NCBI GenBank assembly: GCA_947579605.1
Contig: OX388321.1
Location: forward strand, 13,605,427 to 13,669,426
Length of the DNA: 64,000 bases
Direction of reading: 5' to 3'
Origin: Athripsodes cinereus
Taxonomy: Eukaryota; Arthropoda; Insecta; Trichoptera; Leptoceridae
How positions within the stretch are numbered: the stretch's first letter is position 1; every line of letters starts with the position of its first letter. Of the stretch, positions 12,546 to 24,125 are shown one piece after another. A model generated the notes under the pieces. The model was not told where the DNA came from. It did not search any database and saw only the letters and a list, made by a program, of their open reading frames with translations. A program made the translations under genes and the position numbers.

Positions 12546-15139
12546 AAAAATAATGGCACCATTACGATGACATTGGGTATTAAAACGCTCTATTCACGAT
12601 TATCCGGGGCTACATTCACCACTCACTGCAACTTCATGGTCGTTCACGCCTAGTGACATTTATGCTCCCGTGAACCAACCCTTATGTTGAGTATGTTGAG
12701 TTGTTTTGTCATATTTTCGGTAAGTTGTTTTGTATTGTAGTTTTTATCTTAATGTATGCGATTTTGAAGTCGTTTATATTATAATTCGTATACTTATAAA
12801 TGATCATAATAATGTTATAAACGTTCTATAATATAATTATTTGTCCTTATTCTCCCATATCTACACATGTAACTTGTTTTCCATTCTGTCATCTGACAAT
12901 ACAAAGAAACCTATAATCTCGGCTGTTTGGTTTGTTTACCCGTTAGAATGAAATGTTTCATGCATACAAATCTGATCAGGTTAATGATATTATAGCATGT
13001 TTATAAACAAAATCATTTTTTGTAGTTTTCCAAAGGATCCAGAAAGGAGAAACTGGACATTATTCAATATTTGACACCAAGTAAACGTAGCTGAATATTC
13101 AATAATTCCAGTTACCAACCAACAGTTGACAGGATAGTTGTGAGTTCGTTCATCAATCCACCTGTGCAACATGTCTTGAAACTATAAAAATCATTTATAG
13201 TATTAAAAGATCTTGTGGCGTGAAAATAAAACGTCTATAACAAATAACATTGCGCCGGACAAAAAAAAAATGCTATTCTTAAGGATGTAATAGCGCCACT
13301 GTGTAAGTTTTTATCTGAGGAGAATATTGGCAATTTAAAAATATATTGATATAAGGCTGCATTATATTGCCAAGAGGTATGTCGATAGTTCTCTTTCAGT
13401 TCGAAAGTCACTCAACAAGTTAGTGCTCTTCAAAGGGTTTAGAGTTTGTTGTATGTTAATTATAATGCATTCTGTTACTTTTTGTTATTACATATTATAA
13501 ATCACTCAGTTTCTCCTGTTTATTTGTATATATTCAATAAAACTATCAAAATTTGTTTTTATTTCTAGCTATAATTTCTGTACATTTTTATATATTTTCC
13601 TTCAATTGTCATTCATTCTCTCCATATTGTGTGTATATGAAAACAATGTTTAAAAATAAATACTGAATGATTTAGAAATGACTCCATTTTATTTACTCAT
13701 CCTATTCCCTATTTCATCAAATATATGAAAACATTAAGTTATGTGGCATTGTAATTATTTTAAGAAGTAAATATAATGTTTTCTGATACTGTGTGAATAA
13801 TTTCCATACATTGCCCATACAAAATGTTAAATAAAGTATTTCCTACAAAATGGCCACCGTCGATTTCCCTTCCTCACTTTTTGGCTTCGCTGTCATACAT
13901 ACAAATTACTATAAACGTTCCATCCCCTACCTACATACATCCATGGAAATAAAGGTAGGTATGCTTGAATCTATTTTATCGTTCACTTTCAGTATTACTA
14001 TAAAAATAACTCTCGTTTTCATTACATTTAAATATTGCCAAAACTCGCGATTAATTTATATTACTTCAGTGTTAATATGCAACACGTAGGTATAAATGCA
14101 ATAAGAGAATAGTTTGGAAATATTCCAAGCCACAAAGTTTCATAGACATTTATGACCACTCTATAATAATCAATCATATCCGTTTATCATATTTTTTAAA
14201 TGGTGAAGTAATCAAACTCATGTTTTTAAGAGTTGACATTATTACAAATAGTCTTAGCAATGAATTTCCAAACCTTCTGATATTATCCAAGAGTATCTGT
14301 CTTGGGCTGCCTAACAGTCTGTTGCTTTCAGATGTCGCATATAGCATCAATCGCATGTTTCGTACCGCTTCTGATATAGAATCTTGATAATGTTTGAAGG
14401 GTATATTTCAATATATATATACGAATAATTGGTGATCTAATGTCGGCCTTTTTCCCAAAAAAGGAAATTTCAAATCATACAAACCGAGTTTTTATCTTTT
14501 GGCAAACCGCCAAAATGTTTCACATGTTGAAGAGCTCTCGTTTTTATTTTATTTTATGGGTTATAGAAACGGAGATGCCGTTTGCCAATGAAAACATTAA
14601 TAATTTATACTCTAAAATATGCATATTCAGAGTATTATTTATTTTACTTGTTAATTTGAATACCTTTACATTTTGTACTGTTCTCACGGTCTTTATTTAC
14701 TGTCTGACAGTCAATTCTCAAATATATTACCAGCGAAAGGAAAATGTACAAAATGTACCAAATTGTTTCCAACAATATTCATTTAACGTCGTATATGTAT
14801 GGGAAAGGCTATGTCAATCAAATATTAAAGAAATCGGAGAGTATTAAGTGGGAAAATGTTACTAAAATAAAAGTAATTAACATAATGACTGGCGCTCGAA
14901 GTGTTTGCTTACTTGTATTTTGTGAGAGAAGTTACGTGATTGTTTATAGAATTATTGATTCCTTGCCTTTCAATCACTGAAAACAACAAATTTTGATTAC
15001 TTTAGCGAGAACAGAGAGATTTAATGAAATATTTTATCGTATAACCAACCACTGGCTCACCACGATGTGTGAGTAAACTTTTAGCTACTATTCAAATACT
15101 TTCAATTATAATTAATTATTTTACTCTTATGAGTAGTTA
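12546..15139. other. No gene recognised
   Basis: Short open frames occur (13850-14089, 14174-14356, 14440-14847) but none shows a domain, a splice pattern or codon use unlike the background. The 135-codon frame at 14440 is rich in Phe, Ile and Asn, as expected for AT-rich noncoding DNA. Confidence 0.35.
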
Positions 15140-15429
15140 TACACAATTAGGGGATTCGATCCCGACCCTTTTTTCTAATCCCGGGATTTCGGGATCATCT
15201 ACAGTTGATCCCGGGATCCCGGGACTAGTCCCGGGATTGTATTGGTAATGTAAAATGGTAACAAAAAGTCAGTAGGCCATGTCAAAATCACTTTTTTTTA
15301 TTTATCTGGCAATGAATTTAAGTTGTGAATCTGCAAAAAGCCGGTTAAACAAAATTACACTTCAAACTTCTTCTAAAATAAACAAACAAGGCACTTATGA
15401 TTTATAAAACTAACAATTTAACTTTTTTT

Positions 15430-15572
15430 TATATTTTCAAATTGAACTCTTGTATTTGTATTTATTTCATAGTTTTAACCCAGAACAGTTTTAGTTTAGT
15501 GGGGCAATATATTCTATAATGTTGTTATTTATGTTTGTTTGTATGTACTAATTTGGAATATTAAAAAAAAAA
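15430..15572 (+). repeat. LINE 3' end, family G (nested in hAT)
   Basis: Contains CAGAACAGTTTTAGTTTAG then TGGGGCAATATATTCTATAA and ends in a poly-A run. The fragment at 23890-24025 has the same block (CAGAACAG..CTAGTGGGGCATTATATTC) and an A-rich tail, so both are 3' ends of one LINE family. Confidence 0.6.
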
Positions 15573-15802
15573 AACAATTTAGACTTATTTAGTTTAACCC
15601 ATAACAAAAAAATACATACTACAGGGATCAATGTTTAAACTCGTATTTTTAAATCAAATTGACCAGAGACTTTATGAATTATTTATACTCCTACAAATTA
15701 GGTCGATGAGTGATTTTTTGATGCTATTTTTTAAAATATCAAATCGTTCAAACATTGTTAAAAGACTATTCCAACGCGATTTGCAGTTAAACAATAAATT
15801 AA

Positions 15803-16524
15803 GGGCCCCGTTTAGCAAAAACGGTATAATATTCTATTTTCAACAAATTTGATATAAAAACTGCCAAAACTTGTTGACCCTTGCAAACATATTGATTGGA
15901 TAAAATAAAAAATCAAATATTTATTACCAATATTAGTTTTTTACTAAAAAATAAATAAATCGCAGACTGACGAGATTTATTTAGGTACTCTTTGTTATAT
16001 CAAAATACAAATTATTTGTAAAATATATATATTTTTTATTCGTCCTATCAAGCATATAAATACTATAGATTTAAGCAAACTTTTTTTAGTAAACAAAAAT
16101 TGAGTTCATGTGGTGATTTTTGGTTTCAAAATATGAGAAATTTTATAAAAAAAAATTTTTTAAGTCGGTCAATATCCATGAAAAAAACAAAAAAAAAATT
16201 TTTTTTTCTATAATTTCTATAATTGTAATAACTATCTAAATATTCTCAATATTAAAATAATACATGGAAATTTGTAGGATTCTCGTGCATTTATGTACCA
16301 AACACACCCCCGAATTCGATTTCTAGAAATATGCTTTTTTATAAATGAATACTATGAAGCTAAAATCGAGTTTTTTTAAAAAAAATAAAGTTTGATATTG
16401 GTAATGAATGTTTGTTTTCATATTTTATCAAATCAATATGTTCGTAGGGTCAACAAGTTTTGAGAGTTTGTGTACCAAACTTGTTTAAAATTGAATCTTT
16501 TATCGTTTTTGCTAAAGGGGGCTC
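15803..16524. mobile_element. TTAA-flanked MITE with long inverted repeats (piggyBac-like target)
   Basis: Flanked by TTAA at 15799-15802 and 16525-16528. The ends, GGGCCCCGTTTAGCAAAAAC and the complement of GAGCCCCCTTTAGCAAAAAC, begin inverted repeats of roughly 130 bases (the left arm running to about 15935, the right arm starting about 16390). There is no coding capacity. Removing the element and one TTAA joins GAGC-TTAA-TTTATTG and restores the hAT reading frame (..REL then NLLFNC..), which proves the boundaries. TTAA target use suggests mobilisation by a piggyBac-type transposase; that part is inference. Confidence 0.88.
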
Positions 16525-16824
16525 TTAAGCTCTCTTCCATGTTCCTTTTCAATATAGTTTTGAATCATAGTATCATTCTTCAAATATGCTCTTTTGAACA
16601 TAAGAACCACTACCAGCTTTCTTTACGACTTCATTAATATTCCGGTCATTGGTCAAACTCACCATTACCGATTTTAATGACTAATCCTGAGTCCAGTTCT
16701 TCATTATCACCATCCAAATCGTCAGTAAAAGGCGATAGCCGTTTATGTATTAAATAAATAAAATATAATCACTGATAGGTTCATTTGCAGGTATTTTTCT
16801 ATACAATAAATCACAAACGGCTAA

Positions 16825-16942
16825 TGGCCGGTTTCAATAACCTATCTATCCGTGACTGTCGATTGAAATCTATGATTTAAAATATAGAACACAATAGATC
16901 TCAATCGACAGTAGTGGATAGATAGATTATTGAAACCGGCCA
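16825..16942. mobile_element. 118-bp MITE with TAA TSD (PIF/Harbinger-like)
   Basis: Near-perfect inverted repeats start TGGCCGGTTTCAATAA and end TTATTGAAACCGGCCA, with arms over 45 bases long and a short AT-rich centre. Flanking TAA occurs at 16822-16824 and 16943-16945. Removing it and one TAA restores the minus-strand hAT codons HGIHL-AVCDLL. A 3-bp TWA duplication is typical of PIF/Harbinger elements. Confidence 0.88.
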
Positions 16943-17370
16943 TAAGTGAATACCGTGTGCAAAACATTATAGGTGCTTTGCATTAACAAGTTTTCCAACT
17001 GTAATTTGGACCATCAGTAACTATTGCCACAATATCGTATCTAGTGAGATATCGAACTCAGAATAGCGCTCTTTTAAGATACTTACACAAGCTTCGGCTG
17101 TCAGTGATTCATTGATGCGAATGAGTCCCAAATTTTTGACTTATTGTATAATTGTATTAATCCCGAAAATCCCGGGATTTCTTAAATTTAATCCCGAAAA
17201 TTTCGGGACTAAAATACGACCGGGATCCCGGGATTCGGGATCCCGGGATCGAATCCCCTATACACAATACACATATACTGTGGTAGTGACATGTAATCAA
17301 ATACAGATTTAATTTACTTTACATGTTTTTAATAAATTTGTTGTAGATAATTGGTGATAACAGTTACCGA

Positions 17371-17475
17371 CAAACTTCCCTTACACGACACACTGTTTTA
17401 GGTTACTATGCAAGGTGTATAAGGTTGTATTTGGATTTGTAACAAGAACCCAGATACATCTTAAAAAAATATATA
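17371..17475 (+). repeat. SINE family B, 5'-truncated copy
   Basis: Matches the body from CAAACTTCCC through GGTGTATAAGGTTGTATTTG to AACCCAGATACATCTTAAA. The tRNA-like head is missing, consistent with incomplete reverse transcription. Confidence 0.75.
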
Positions 17476-18535
17476 AAGAAATTTCACAAGGATATTATTG
17501 CGAATGACAAATACAGGGACTGAGAATGACTTAAGAGAATCGATACATAGGTACCTATGCGATAATATGTAAGTTCTTCTATTTCTATTTTTTGTAGCCA
17601 TATGCGCAAAGAAAATACATGCTTGTACATGGAAAATTAGGATTATTTTGCATGGTTTAATAAAAACTTTGCTCGCTAACATTTTCAATCAAAACTTTAT
17701 TCACAGAATAAACTGTTCTATGGATGTTTTCGTTGCATCTGTCATATTACACTGTAGTATATCCTAACGCCGTATCCCAGGAAAACAGAACGCCGTATAG
17801 GTATGTAGATCAATCCTTAGTTGAACTGAAGATTTCAAATGTCTTAAAACGTGCCATAAATGAAAAGATAACATAAAATAGTAAAATTTATGAAAACAGC
17901 CGTAATGAGAAAAACAGTTGGTATATTGAAACCTATTTACTCATTATGATGAATATGACAGAGAATTTTATTTTAAGATTTTTATATTAGATATATTTTT
18001 CTCTATGTTTGGTATTATAAATATTTATACGAGATCGATGAAAATGTATTTGTACAATTGAATCGTTTACACGTGTTTTCATTATTTATTTTCAAATGAT
18101 AGAATGTGTGGAATGCTATTGCTTTCAGATGATATCCAGACTGTTGTTTAACTGTATTATAAATAAAATACAATATATAAGAGCATATCGTTACGCAGTT
18201 TGTATTCTCGAAAGAATTTATATAAAGAGTTTCCTAGTGATGTCTATGAACTTGTTGGTCACATCATAAAAGCAGGATATGTACTAAATTGAAAATATGT
18301 TTGATTTACAAACAGCCCTTTGTAACCTGAACTCATTTTTCTGGAGGCAACAACATTTTTTATATCTAATATACTCAAAAAAGATTTCAATTTTATACGT
18401 ATTTATATTTTACAAAAGTGAACACATTCTAATTAGAAATAGTAAATTATTTAGAAAAAATCGGTTTATTGTGACATAGTGTATCTACAGTGAATTTATG
18501 TATCATACTATTTCTCATTAGCTGGAAAATATCGC
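17476..18535. other. No gene recognised
   Basis: AT-rich, with only short open frames lacking recognisable domains. Confidence 0.4.
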
Positions 18536-18539
18536 ATTA

Positions 18540-18705
18540 CAGCGATGAACTTTATGAACCGGGTTAGTTGGCAGACATAACACTTTAGCGATAATCTCGC
18601 CCTCTGTCCATTGAATTGTATAGCTGATATTTTTATGATAGGTACTTTGTTTTGATTTGTGATATTGTAACCAATGTACAGTGAAGAATAAAATTATTAA
18701 TAAAC
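18540..18705 (+). repeat. LINE 3' end, family E (copy 1)
   Basis: Contains ATCTCGCCCTCTGTCCATTG, ACTGATATTTTTATGATA-like and GTAACCAATGTACAGTGAAG blocks, ending AATAAAATTATTAATAA. Two closer relatives lie at 32195-32308 and 34627-34755, all on the + strand. The inverted pair TGTACATTG / CAATGTACA in the better copies can form a 3' stem. Confidence 0.65.
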
Positions 18706-19469
18706 TTGCCCTCTTTGGGCTTCTATTGTATAATTGTTGTACTGTGTTACGACAATTATACAATAAACAATTAATACATTTTTTTTGTTATAAAACAATA
18801 AATATACATATATAACACATTTACTCAAAAATACACTTAAAACTATATAACTTCCTATCCCATTTAAAGAATTTATCTTTGTATGGAATAAAATACACAT
18901 ATTTCTAATTATGCATATAAAAAATAATGAATTCTACCAAATTCTAAAAATCATAAGTTCTACCTTCAACCAATACCAATTTCTATTAGAAACCACATTT
19001 TTACAAACAATTGTTGAATATTTTTTTATTTGAAGAGTCGGTGTATTATGCAGTCGAAAATCATCTGTTCCTTGCGTCTTCATGCTAATAAGGTTATATT
19101 AAAATTTTAATATTGATATAATAATATGAATATAAATGAACAGCTTATTTATTAAATAGTTAGTAGTTAGGTGAGTGTATTATACATAAATATGTATAAT
19201 TATGTAAGCTGGAGTGAAACTACACCATGTCACAAGACAACATGTTTAATAAAGACAGTCAAAGGTTTTTCAACAAAGTAATATTTGATTATGCATGTTA
19301 TTTTTATAAATAGCAATTATATGACGCATATATGCAAATTTCACACATGAAACTTTTATATACAGCTTAAAAAAGACATCGTCACCTTCATGTCCCGTCC
19401 AAGGCACTACCAAATAAGGTGATGCCGTTATTATTAATAACTAGATAATTCTTTTTAATTCTTTTTAAG

Positions 19470-19669
19470 GAGTGTCCTGTAAAAGGCAGGTATTCGAAAA
19501 AATTAAGACATTGTACATCTTAAATTCAGCGATAAGGTTTGCCACCCATCCTGAATATCTTGATTTTATATTGGCACGAAGAGGACAGCTTGAATGTTTC
19601 TTACATGCAGCTGGTCTGCTGGTTACCCCACTTGTGGGATATGCCGTGATGGTATAGTAGTAGTAGTAG
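19470..19669 (+). repeat. SINE-like family A, 5'-truncated, 11-bp TSD
   Basis: Runs from AGTGTCCTGTAAAAGGCAGG to a (TAG)n tail. The direct repeat TTCTTTTTAAG flanks it exactly at 19459-19469 and 19670-19680, so the 5' end is a genuine truncation produced at insertion. The internal open frames are an accident of the repeat: the copy at 46251 gives a similar frame. Confidence 0.88.
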
Positions 19670-19680
19670 TTCTTTTTAAG

Positions 19681-20526
19681 ACGCGTCGTTTTGTGGAAAA
19701 CCCACCGCAAATGCTTATTCAAGAATCATAACACCTCCTGAACAATAGGGCATTTAACTTTGCCTTGAACACCTTCACACTCTCCAGAGTTCGCAAATCA
19801 TGAGGAATTTTGTTCCACAGCAATGGACCAACCACGCAGAAGGCACGGTTAACATAGTTAGCCAGACCCCCTCCACGCGACACCACGAGTCAATTGACAG
19901 TATTTGTATAAGCAGATCTGAGTAATTGACTTATGTATATCATAAATATATATTTTCGTTTTGTAACCATGTGGAAATTCGTTATTAACGATTTTAATTA
20001 AGAACAACTGCTTTAATCCACTATGAATTTGCCTTATGATAGTTTCATGCGTATAATTTACAAAATTACATTTGCTTCTCACATCTGTCTGTTAACACAA
20101 GAACATTTTGGGACATTGCTACTAAACTTTTTCTCTCACTTATTTCAACACTTCAACCATATCAGGTTAAGATGGCGTTGTTTTTCTTTAACAAAAAATG
20201 CCATTTTTTTTTTTTTTTTTTTTTTATTTTCACAATATTTAGAATCAAACAGTCGTTATACAATATGTTGACAATTAATATATTTGACATGTAGACCAGC
20301 GAAGATTCCACTCTTACCAGAAATGTTTCAATCTTGAGGAAAAAAAAGTAAACGTTAAAATGCTCCAAAAAAGTCAAAGTAAATTTAAATTTAAAAACAA
20401 CGATAATACAATAATATATAAAAATCACTCATTTCTAAATAGTGGAATAACCACTAAAAAGAACATAACAAGGATTATAAGTTCGTAAGTCACTTTGGCA
20501 AATATTTGACATATTGTAGTTTCGTT
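19681..20526. other. No gene recognised
   Basis: Includes a T run at about 20203-20225. Short open frames on both strands overlap that run and look spurious. Confidence 0.4.
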
Positions 20527-22119
20527 TCTACTTATAAATATCAGAATCCACACATAAATATTTGAGTCCGTTCGTATGTATGTATGTATGTACGTATGTC
20601 CTTAATGGACTCGGAAATTAGGAAAGACCGAAGTAAAATAATATACTCTATACGAGGTCTCATCTTCTGGGCAGGTTTAAGGCTAAAAACATTTAAAATA
20701 TCTTACATATTGATAAAGATATTTTAATTTTAATGCGACTATGTCACAAAATTAGCCACAAAATGTATGAAGAATATATGCAAGGTTTAGTAAAGAGCAA
20801 TATTCACAGTCAAACATTTTTCATTGTATTGAATTAATTTCAAAATGGATGTAACAATAAACACAACAATTCTGAAACTAAATAATTAGGGTTTATTTTC
20901 GTAATAAAATATTGTGTTTGCTAATGAGAAAAGCTCTTGAATTACGTGAATAAAAATTGCATATTTTTGACATATTGGGCTATTTTCATAATGGAAGACA
21001 TTATGAAACCATAGAAAACTATACTGTAGAATAATAATAGTTTTACCTATAAAATCCATAAATAATGTTAAATGATTTTTCAATGAGTGGGAACCTATTT
21101 ATTTTCACCTAATATTTTTTACATGCATTATGAAATATTTGATAGATAAATATTCTTGAATATTGAAGGATGCAGATAATCCATTTTTTAAGGATTTTTT
21201 GGGAATATAGAGTACATAGGTGACAATTTATTCTTGACTTTTTTTAATTTCATAGCAAATCTCTCAAATACCCATTTATGTACTGCAAACCAAAAATACA
21301 AATTCGAATGTGGACAATTATATTTTAACATTAATGTGCCTACAATTTTTTTCGCAAAATGGGATATTTACCCTTTTTTTCTTATAGAAATTTGGGATGA
21401 CAATCTTCGAGTTTTTACATTAAGATGAAGTTTTTAGTAGTTTTTGCACGTAGGTACCCGCCTATTTTTCTAAATAAAATATGAGCGTTCGGGGTGTCGA
21501 GCTCACATATTTTTCATTTGGAAGAGGTTTTTAGCACTTTTTTCATGTAGGTACCTACCAATATGTGGGATTTCTTAACTTCAAGCTTTTTCATCGCGAC
21601 GAGGTTTTTAGTACTTTTTTCCATGTAGGTACCTACTTATTATTTTTTTTACATAAATGTGGGCATGTGAGGTGTCAAACTTCAAGATTTTTCATTGGGA
21701 AGAGGTTTTTAGCACTTTTTTCGATGTAGGTACCTACCTATTTTTTACCTAAATATGGGCATGTGAGGTATCAAACTTCATGATTTTTCATTGGGAAGAG
21801 TCTTTTAGCACTTTTTTCGATGTAGGTACCTACCTATTTTTTTTTACCTAAATATGGGCATGTGAGGTATCAAACTTCAAGATTTTTCATTAAGAAGAGA
21901 TTTGCAATGCTTTTTATGATGTAGGTACCTACCTATTTATTGTTGCTTAAATATGGGCATGTAGGGAGTCAAAAATTAAGTTTCTCATTGGGAAGAGCTT
22001 TATACTTCTTTTATCCACGTGCTTCATTTTTTTTCAATAAGATTTTGTTGTTTTAACCCATGTATTTGCAAGGTTTTCTATTTAATTAAACCCGAGCGAT
22101 GCCGGGTTACATACGCTTG
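20527..22119 (+). mobile_element. Helitron-like non-autonomous element
   Basis: The 3' end has a palindrome AACCCGAGCGATGCCGGGTT at 22088-22107, then a short spacer ending CTTG before T, resembling the Helitron 3' hairpin plus CTRR terminus. The 5' end is less certain: a TCTACTTATAAATATCAG start near 20527 is plausible. It carries a tandem-repeat array (21420-22015), as Helitrons often do. No Rep/helicase coding sequence was seen. Confidence 0.45.
21420..22015. repeat. Tandem array of about 95-100-bp units, each with a TAGGTACCTA core
   Basis: Six or so diverged units. Each has GGTTTTTAGCACTTTTTTC, then ATGTAGGTACCTACCTA, then AAATATGGGCATGTGAGGT, CAAACTTCAAGATTTTTCATT. The GTAGGTACCTAC palindrome is the best conserved part. 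The outer units are the most diverged. Confidence 0.85.
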
Positions 22120-22777
22120 TAATAAATAAATATAAGAAGTATAATTATCTAGTGCCTACTTAGTAACAGCAGTTTGCAGTTTATATTTTATTATTATTAT
22201 TATGATTTTAAGTCCTAGTTTGCATTTATTTAATTTGTAAATTAATTTCCAGCATCCATATAGTCCACAGACAATATTTAGTTTTTGTCACTATGTATCT
22301 CACTTAAAGTTTCATTATGCAATATTTTCATTTTACACGTATTAGATTTTATAAATTTCATGGAAACTTATTTAATTTGAAGATTATTTTTGTCTTTATA
22401 AGCAGTTATTATTTTTAGGGGATGGATTGGTCGTTAAGATTTTTTAAACATGTAAGCAAAATCATCAATTTTGATCACGGCTTTCCAAATAGTATTTTTT
22501 TCACCAAAACTTGTTTTCTTAGAATGTATCTTTGTATTTTTCGTTTCAAGTAAGAAACGAAAACACCTAATTCCTTTTAAATGTTTACGCTTGGGAATTC
22601 GAGAAAGAAAATGAACGAAATCAAATATAGGTACACCTTCCTTGTAATGATGTCTAGCTGTCATCAATAAGGTTTTTCAATATGTTAAAGGTTTTTGGCA
22701 GACATAAAACATTCCTTACGTTTTGAAAATCGGCTAGCTAGTAGATGATTTACCACTGCTCTACTATATTCTCACGA

Positions 22778-23066
22778 CATATCCCACAAGTGGAGTAGCC
22801 AGTGAACTAACTAAACATAATTGTCCAAAGCTCCCGGTAAAAAGGTGTGTCTTCCTCTTTAGTCGCATCTTCTCACAAACTAAAAGGACGCTTGTTCCCG
22901 CAATACTTAACACTCTTATCTTCAAACTTCACCCTACAGCTCAACAAATCTTCGTTTTACTTCTCCCATTCGTGAGGTTTTTCGATCACCTGGCTTTTAC
23001 AGTACACTCAAAATCATAAAGAAAAGAGTGGGATAGCTATTCTTTACCGGGGCTCCACGTGGGAAG
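22778..23066 (-). repeat. Chimeric SINE-like family A copy
   Basis: The 3' tail complement (CATATCCCACAAGTGGAGTA) lies at about 22788-22808, and the 5' head complement (GCTTTTACAGTACACTC through TTCTTTACCGGGGCTCCACG) lies at 22993-23060. The roughly 150 bases between do not match other family A copies and are GC-richer. It is either a distinct subfamily or a template-switch chimera. Confidence 0.6.
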
Positions 23067-23889
23067 ATTTACATTTCTCTACTTAATTAAAAAACAAAAT
23101 TCACTGTTGCTTTTGGATTCAACACTATGTTACTGTCATTCAGGTCATTTGGGATACATACAATAAATTAATTGTTACTGTTTGGGTGTTATGTATACCT
23201 AATAGTAATACCACCGCTCGCGTGTCTTATAAAGCTTATGTTTGTATATTATTAATATTGAAGTTATAATAATTCCTATCTTATTATTATCTAAATCATA
23301 TGAGTAGGTACATTGTGTCATCGTTGTAGTATAAAGTTTATTCACACTGATAATAATAATATACAAAACAAATAATTCATTCATGTTCTTAAATAGTCCA
23401 TTGAGACATTGTGACGACTGAAGTTTCTGAATTATCATTTTTTTATAATAATGTGACTCGTCTTTCTTTTTTTTCTTTTTTTATTTATTCATATCAAGGC
23501 GCATTATAGATGTTCAATATACATAATCAGTAAAAATCAGCAAAATTCCCTCAAATAATCAAACATCCAGACCATCCATGCACACAATATCTATAGATAC
23601 ATGCATTCAATCTCAAACAGACATCACACAAACACGTTTCGATCTTTAATTTTAGAAGCAACCTAAAGTTTTAACAAATTCGAATTGTAGAATTTATGGG
23701 TCGATGCGATGCCATCGATTGCACTGATATAATTGAAGGCTTGTTACTTGTAATGAGCGAGTATGTGTAGTCATATTATAATTTGTGTTGTTTATTCTTA
23801 ATTATTAAATTATCTTATTTTTTATACTTTAAATTCTTTATTATGTTATTTTGTTTTATTATTCTTTTGATTATTTTATAGTTATTGTG
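23067..23889. other. No gene recognised; AT-rich with a possible LINE tail
   Basis: A T-rich start at 23465-23490 (TTTTTTCTTTTTTTATTTATT) may be a minus-strand LINE tail. The rest could belong to the LINE fragment ending at 24025. No coding block is recognisable. Confidence 0.35.
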
Positions 23890-24025
23890 TTGTAAAATGT
23901 AAAAAAATTTTAGTATTGCCCCAGAACAGATTTCGATCTAGTGGGGCATTATATTCCAATATGATTTTTACTGTTATTTAAAAATGTAAAATTTTGGAAA
24001 TAAATAAATAAAAAAAAAAAAAAAA
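23890..24025 (+). repeat. LINE 3' end, family G
   Basis: Has GCCCCAGAACAGATTTCGAT, CTAGTGGGGC (a GCCCC/GGGGC stem), then an AATAAATAAAT plus poly-A tail. It matches 15430-15572. The upstream limit is not visible. Confidence 0.6.
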
Positions 24026-24125
24026 GTATTAAAATTTAAAAATTAGTTCTTACTCCCAATTGGTGTTAAACATAAAGGCCAATAAAGTACAAGGGTGCAA
24101 TTTGATTGAACAACATGGTATGAGT

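Larger units (their letters stand above)
15620..17115 (-). pseudogene. hAT-family transposase remnant, interrupted
   Basis: Read on the minus strand from about 17115 downward. Recognisable hAT transposase blocks appear in order: NLGLIRI-like near 17100; AEACVSILKERYSEFDIS near 17060-17000; a TDG motif after a frameshift near 16990; HGIHL then AVCDLLYRK, split by the MITE at 16825-16942; an acidic stretch (DDLDGDNEELDS); NYIEKEHGREL; and NLLFNCKSRWNSLLTMFERF at about 15740-15795, split from the previous block by the TTAA element. Known family members carry these blocks in this order. Stops and frameshifts make it inactive. No N-terminal BED zinc finger and no complete C-terminal dimerisation domain were found. 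Confidence 0.85.
15148..17260 (-). mobile_element. Decayed hAT transposon with 8-bp TSD and nested insertions
   Basis: Perfect 17-bp terminal inverted repeats, TAGGGGATTCGATCCCG at 15148 and its complement ending at 17260, flanked by the exact 8-bp direct repeat TACACAAT (15140-15147 and 17261-17268). An 8-bp duplication is diagnostic of the hAT superfamily. Subterminal regions repeat CCCGGGAT motifs. A minus-strand transposase remnant lies inside (see 15620-17115). Three younger insertions are nested: a LINE 3' end near 15430, a TTAA-flanked element at 15803-16524 and a TAA-flanked MITE at 16825-16942. About 1.1 kb of original hAT sequence remains. Confidence 0.92.

Noticed and set aside
14440..14847. 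135-codon open frame
   Set aside because: No recognisable domain or splice signals, and an amino-acid mix typical of AT-rich noncoding DNA. It overlaps another random frame.
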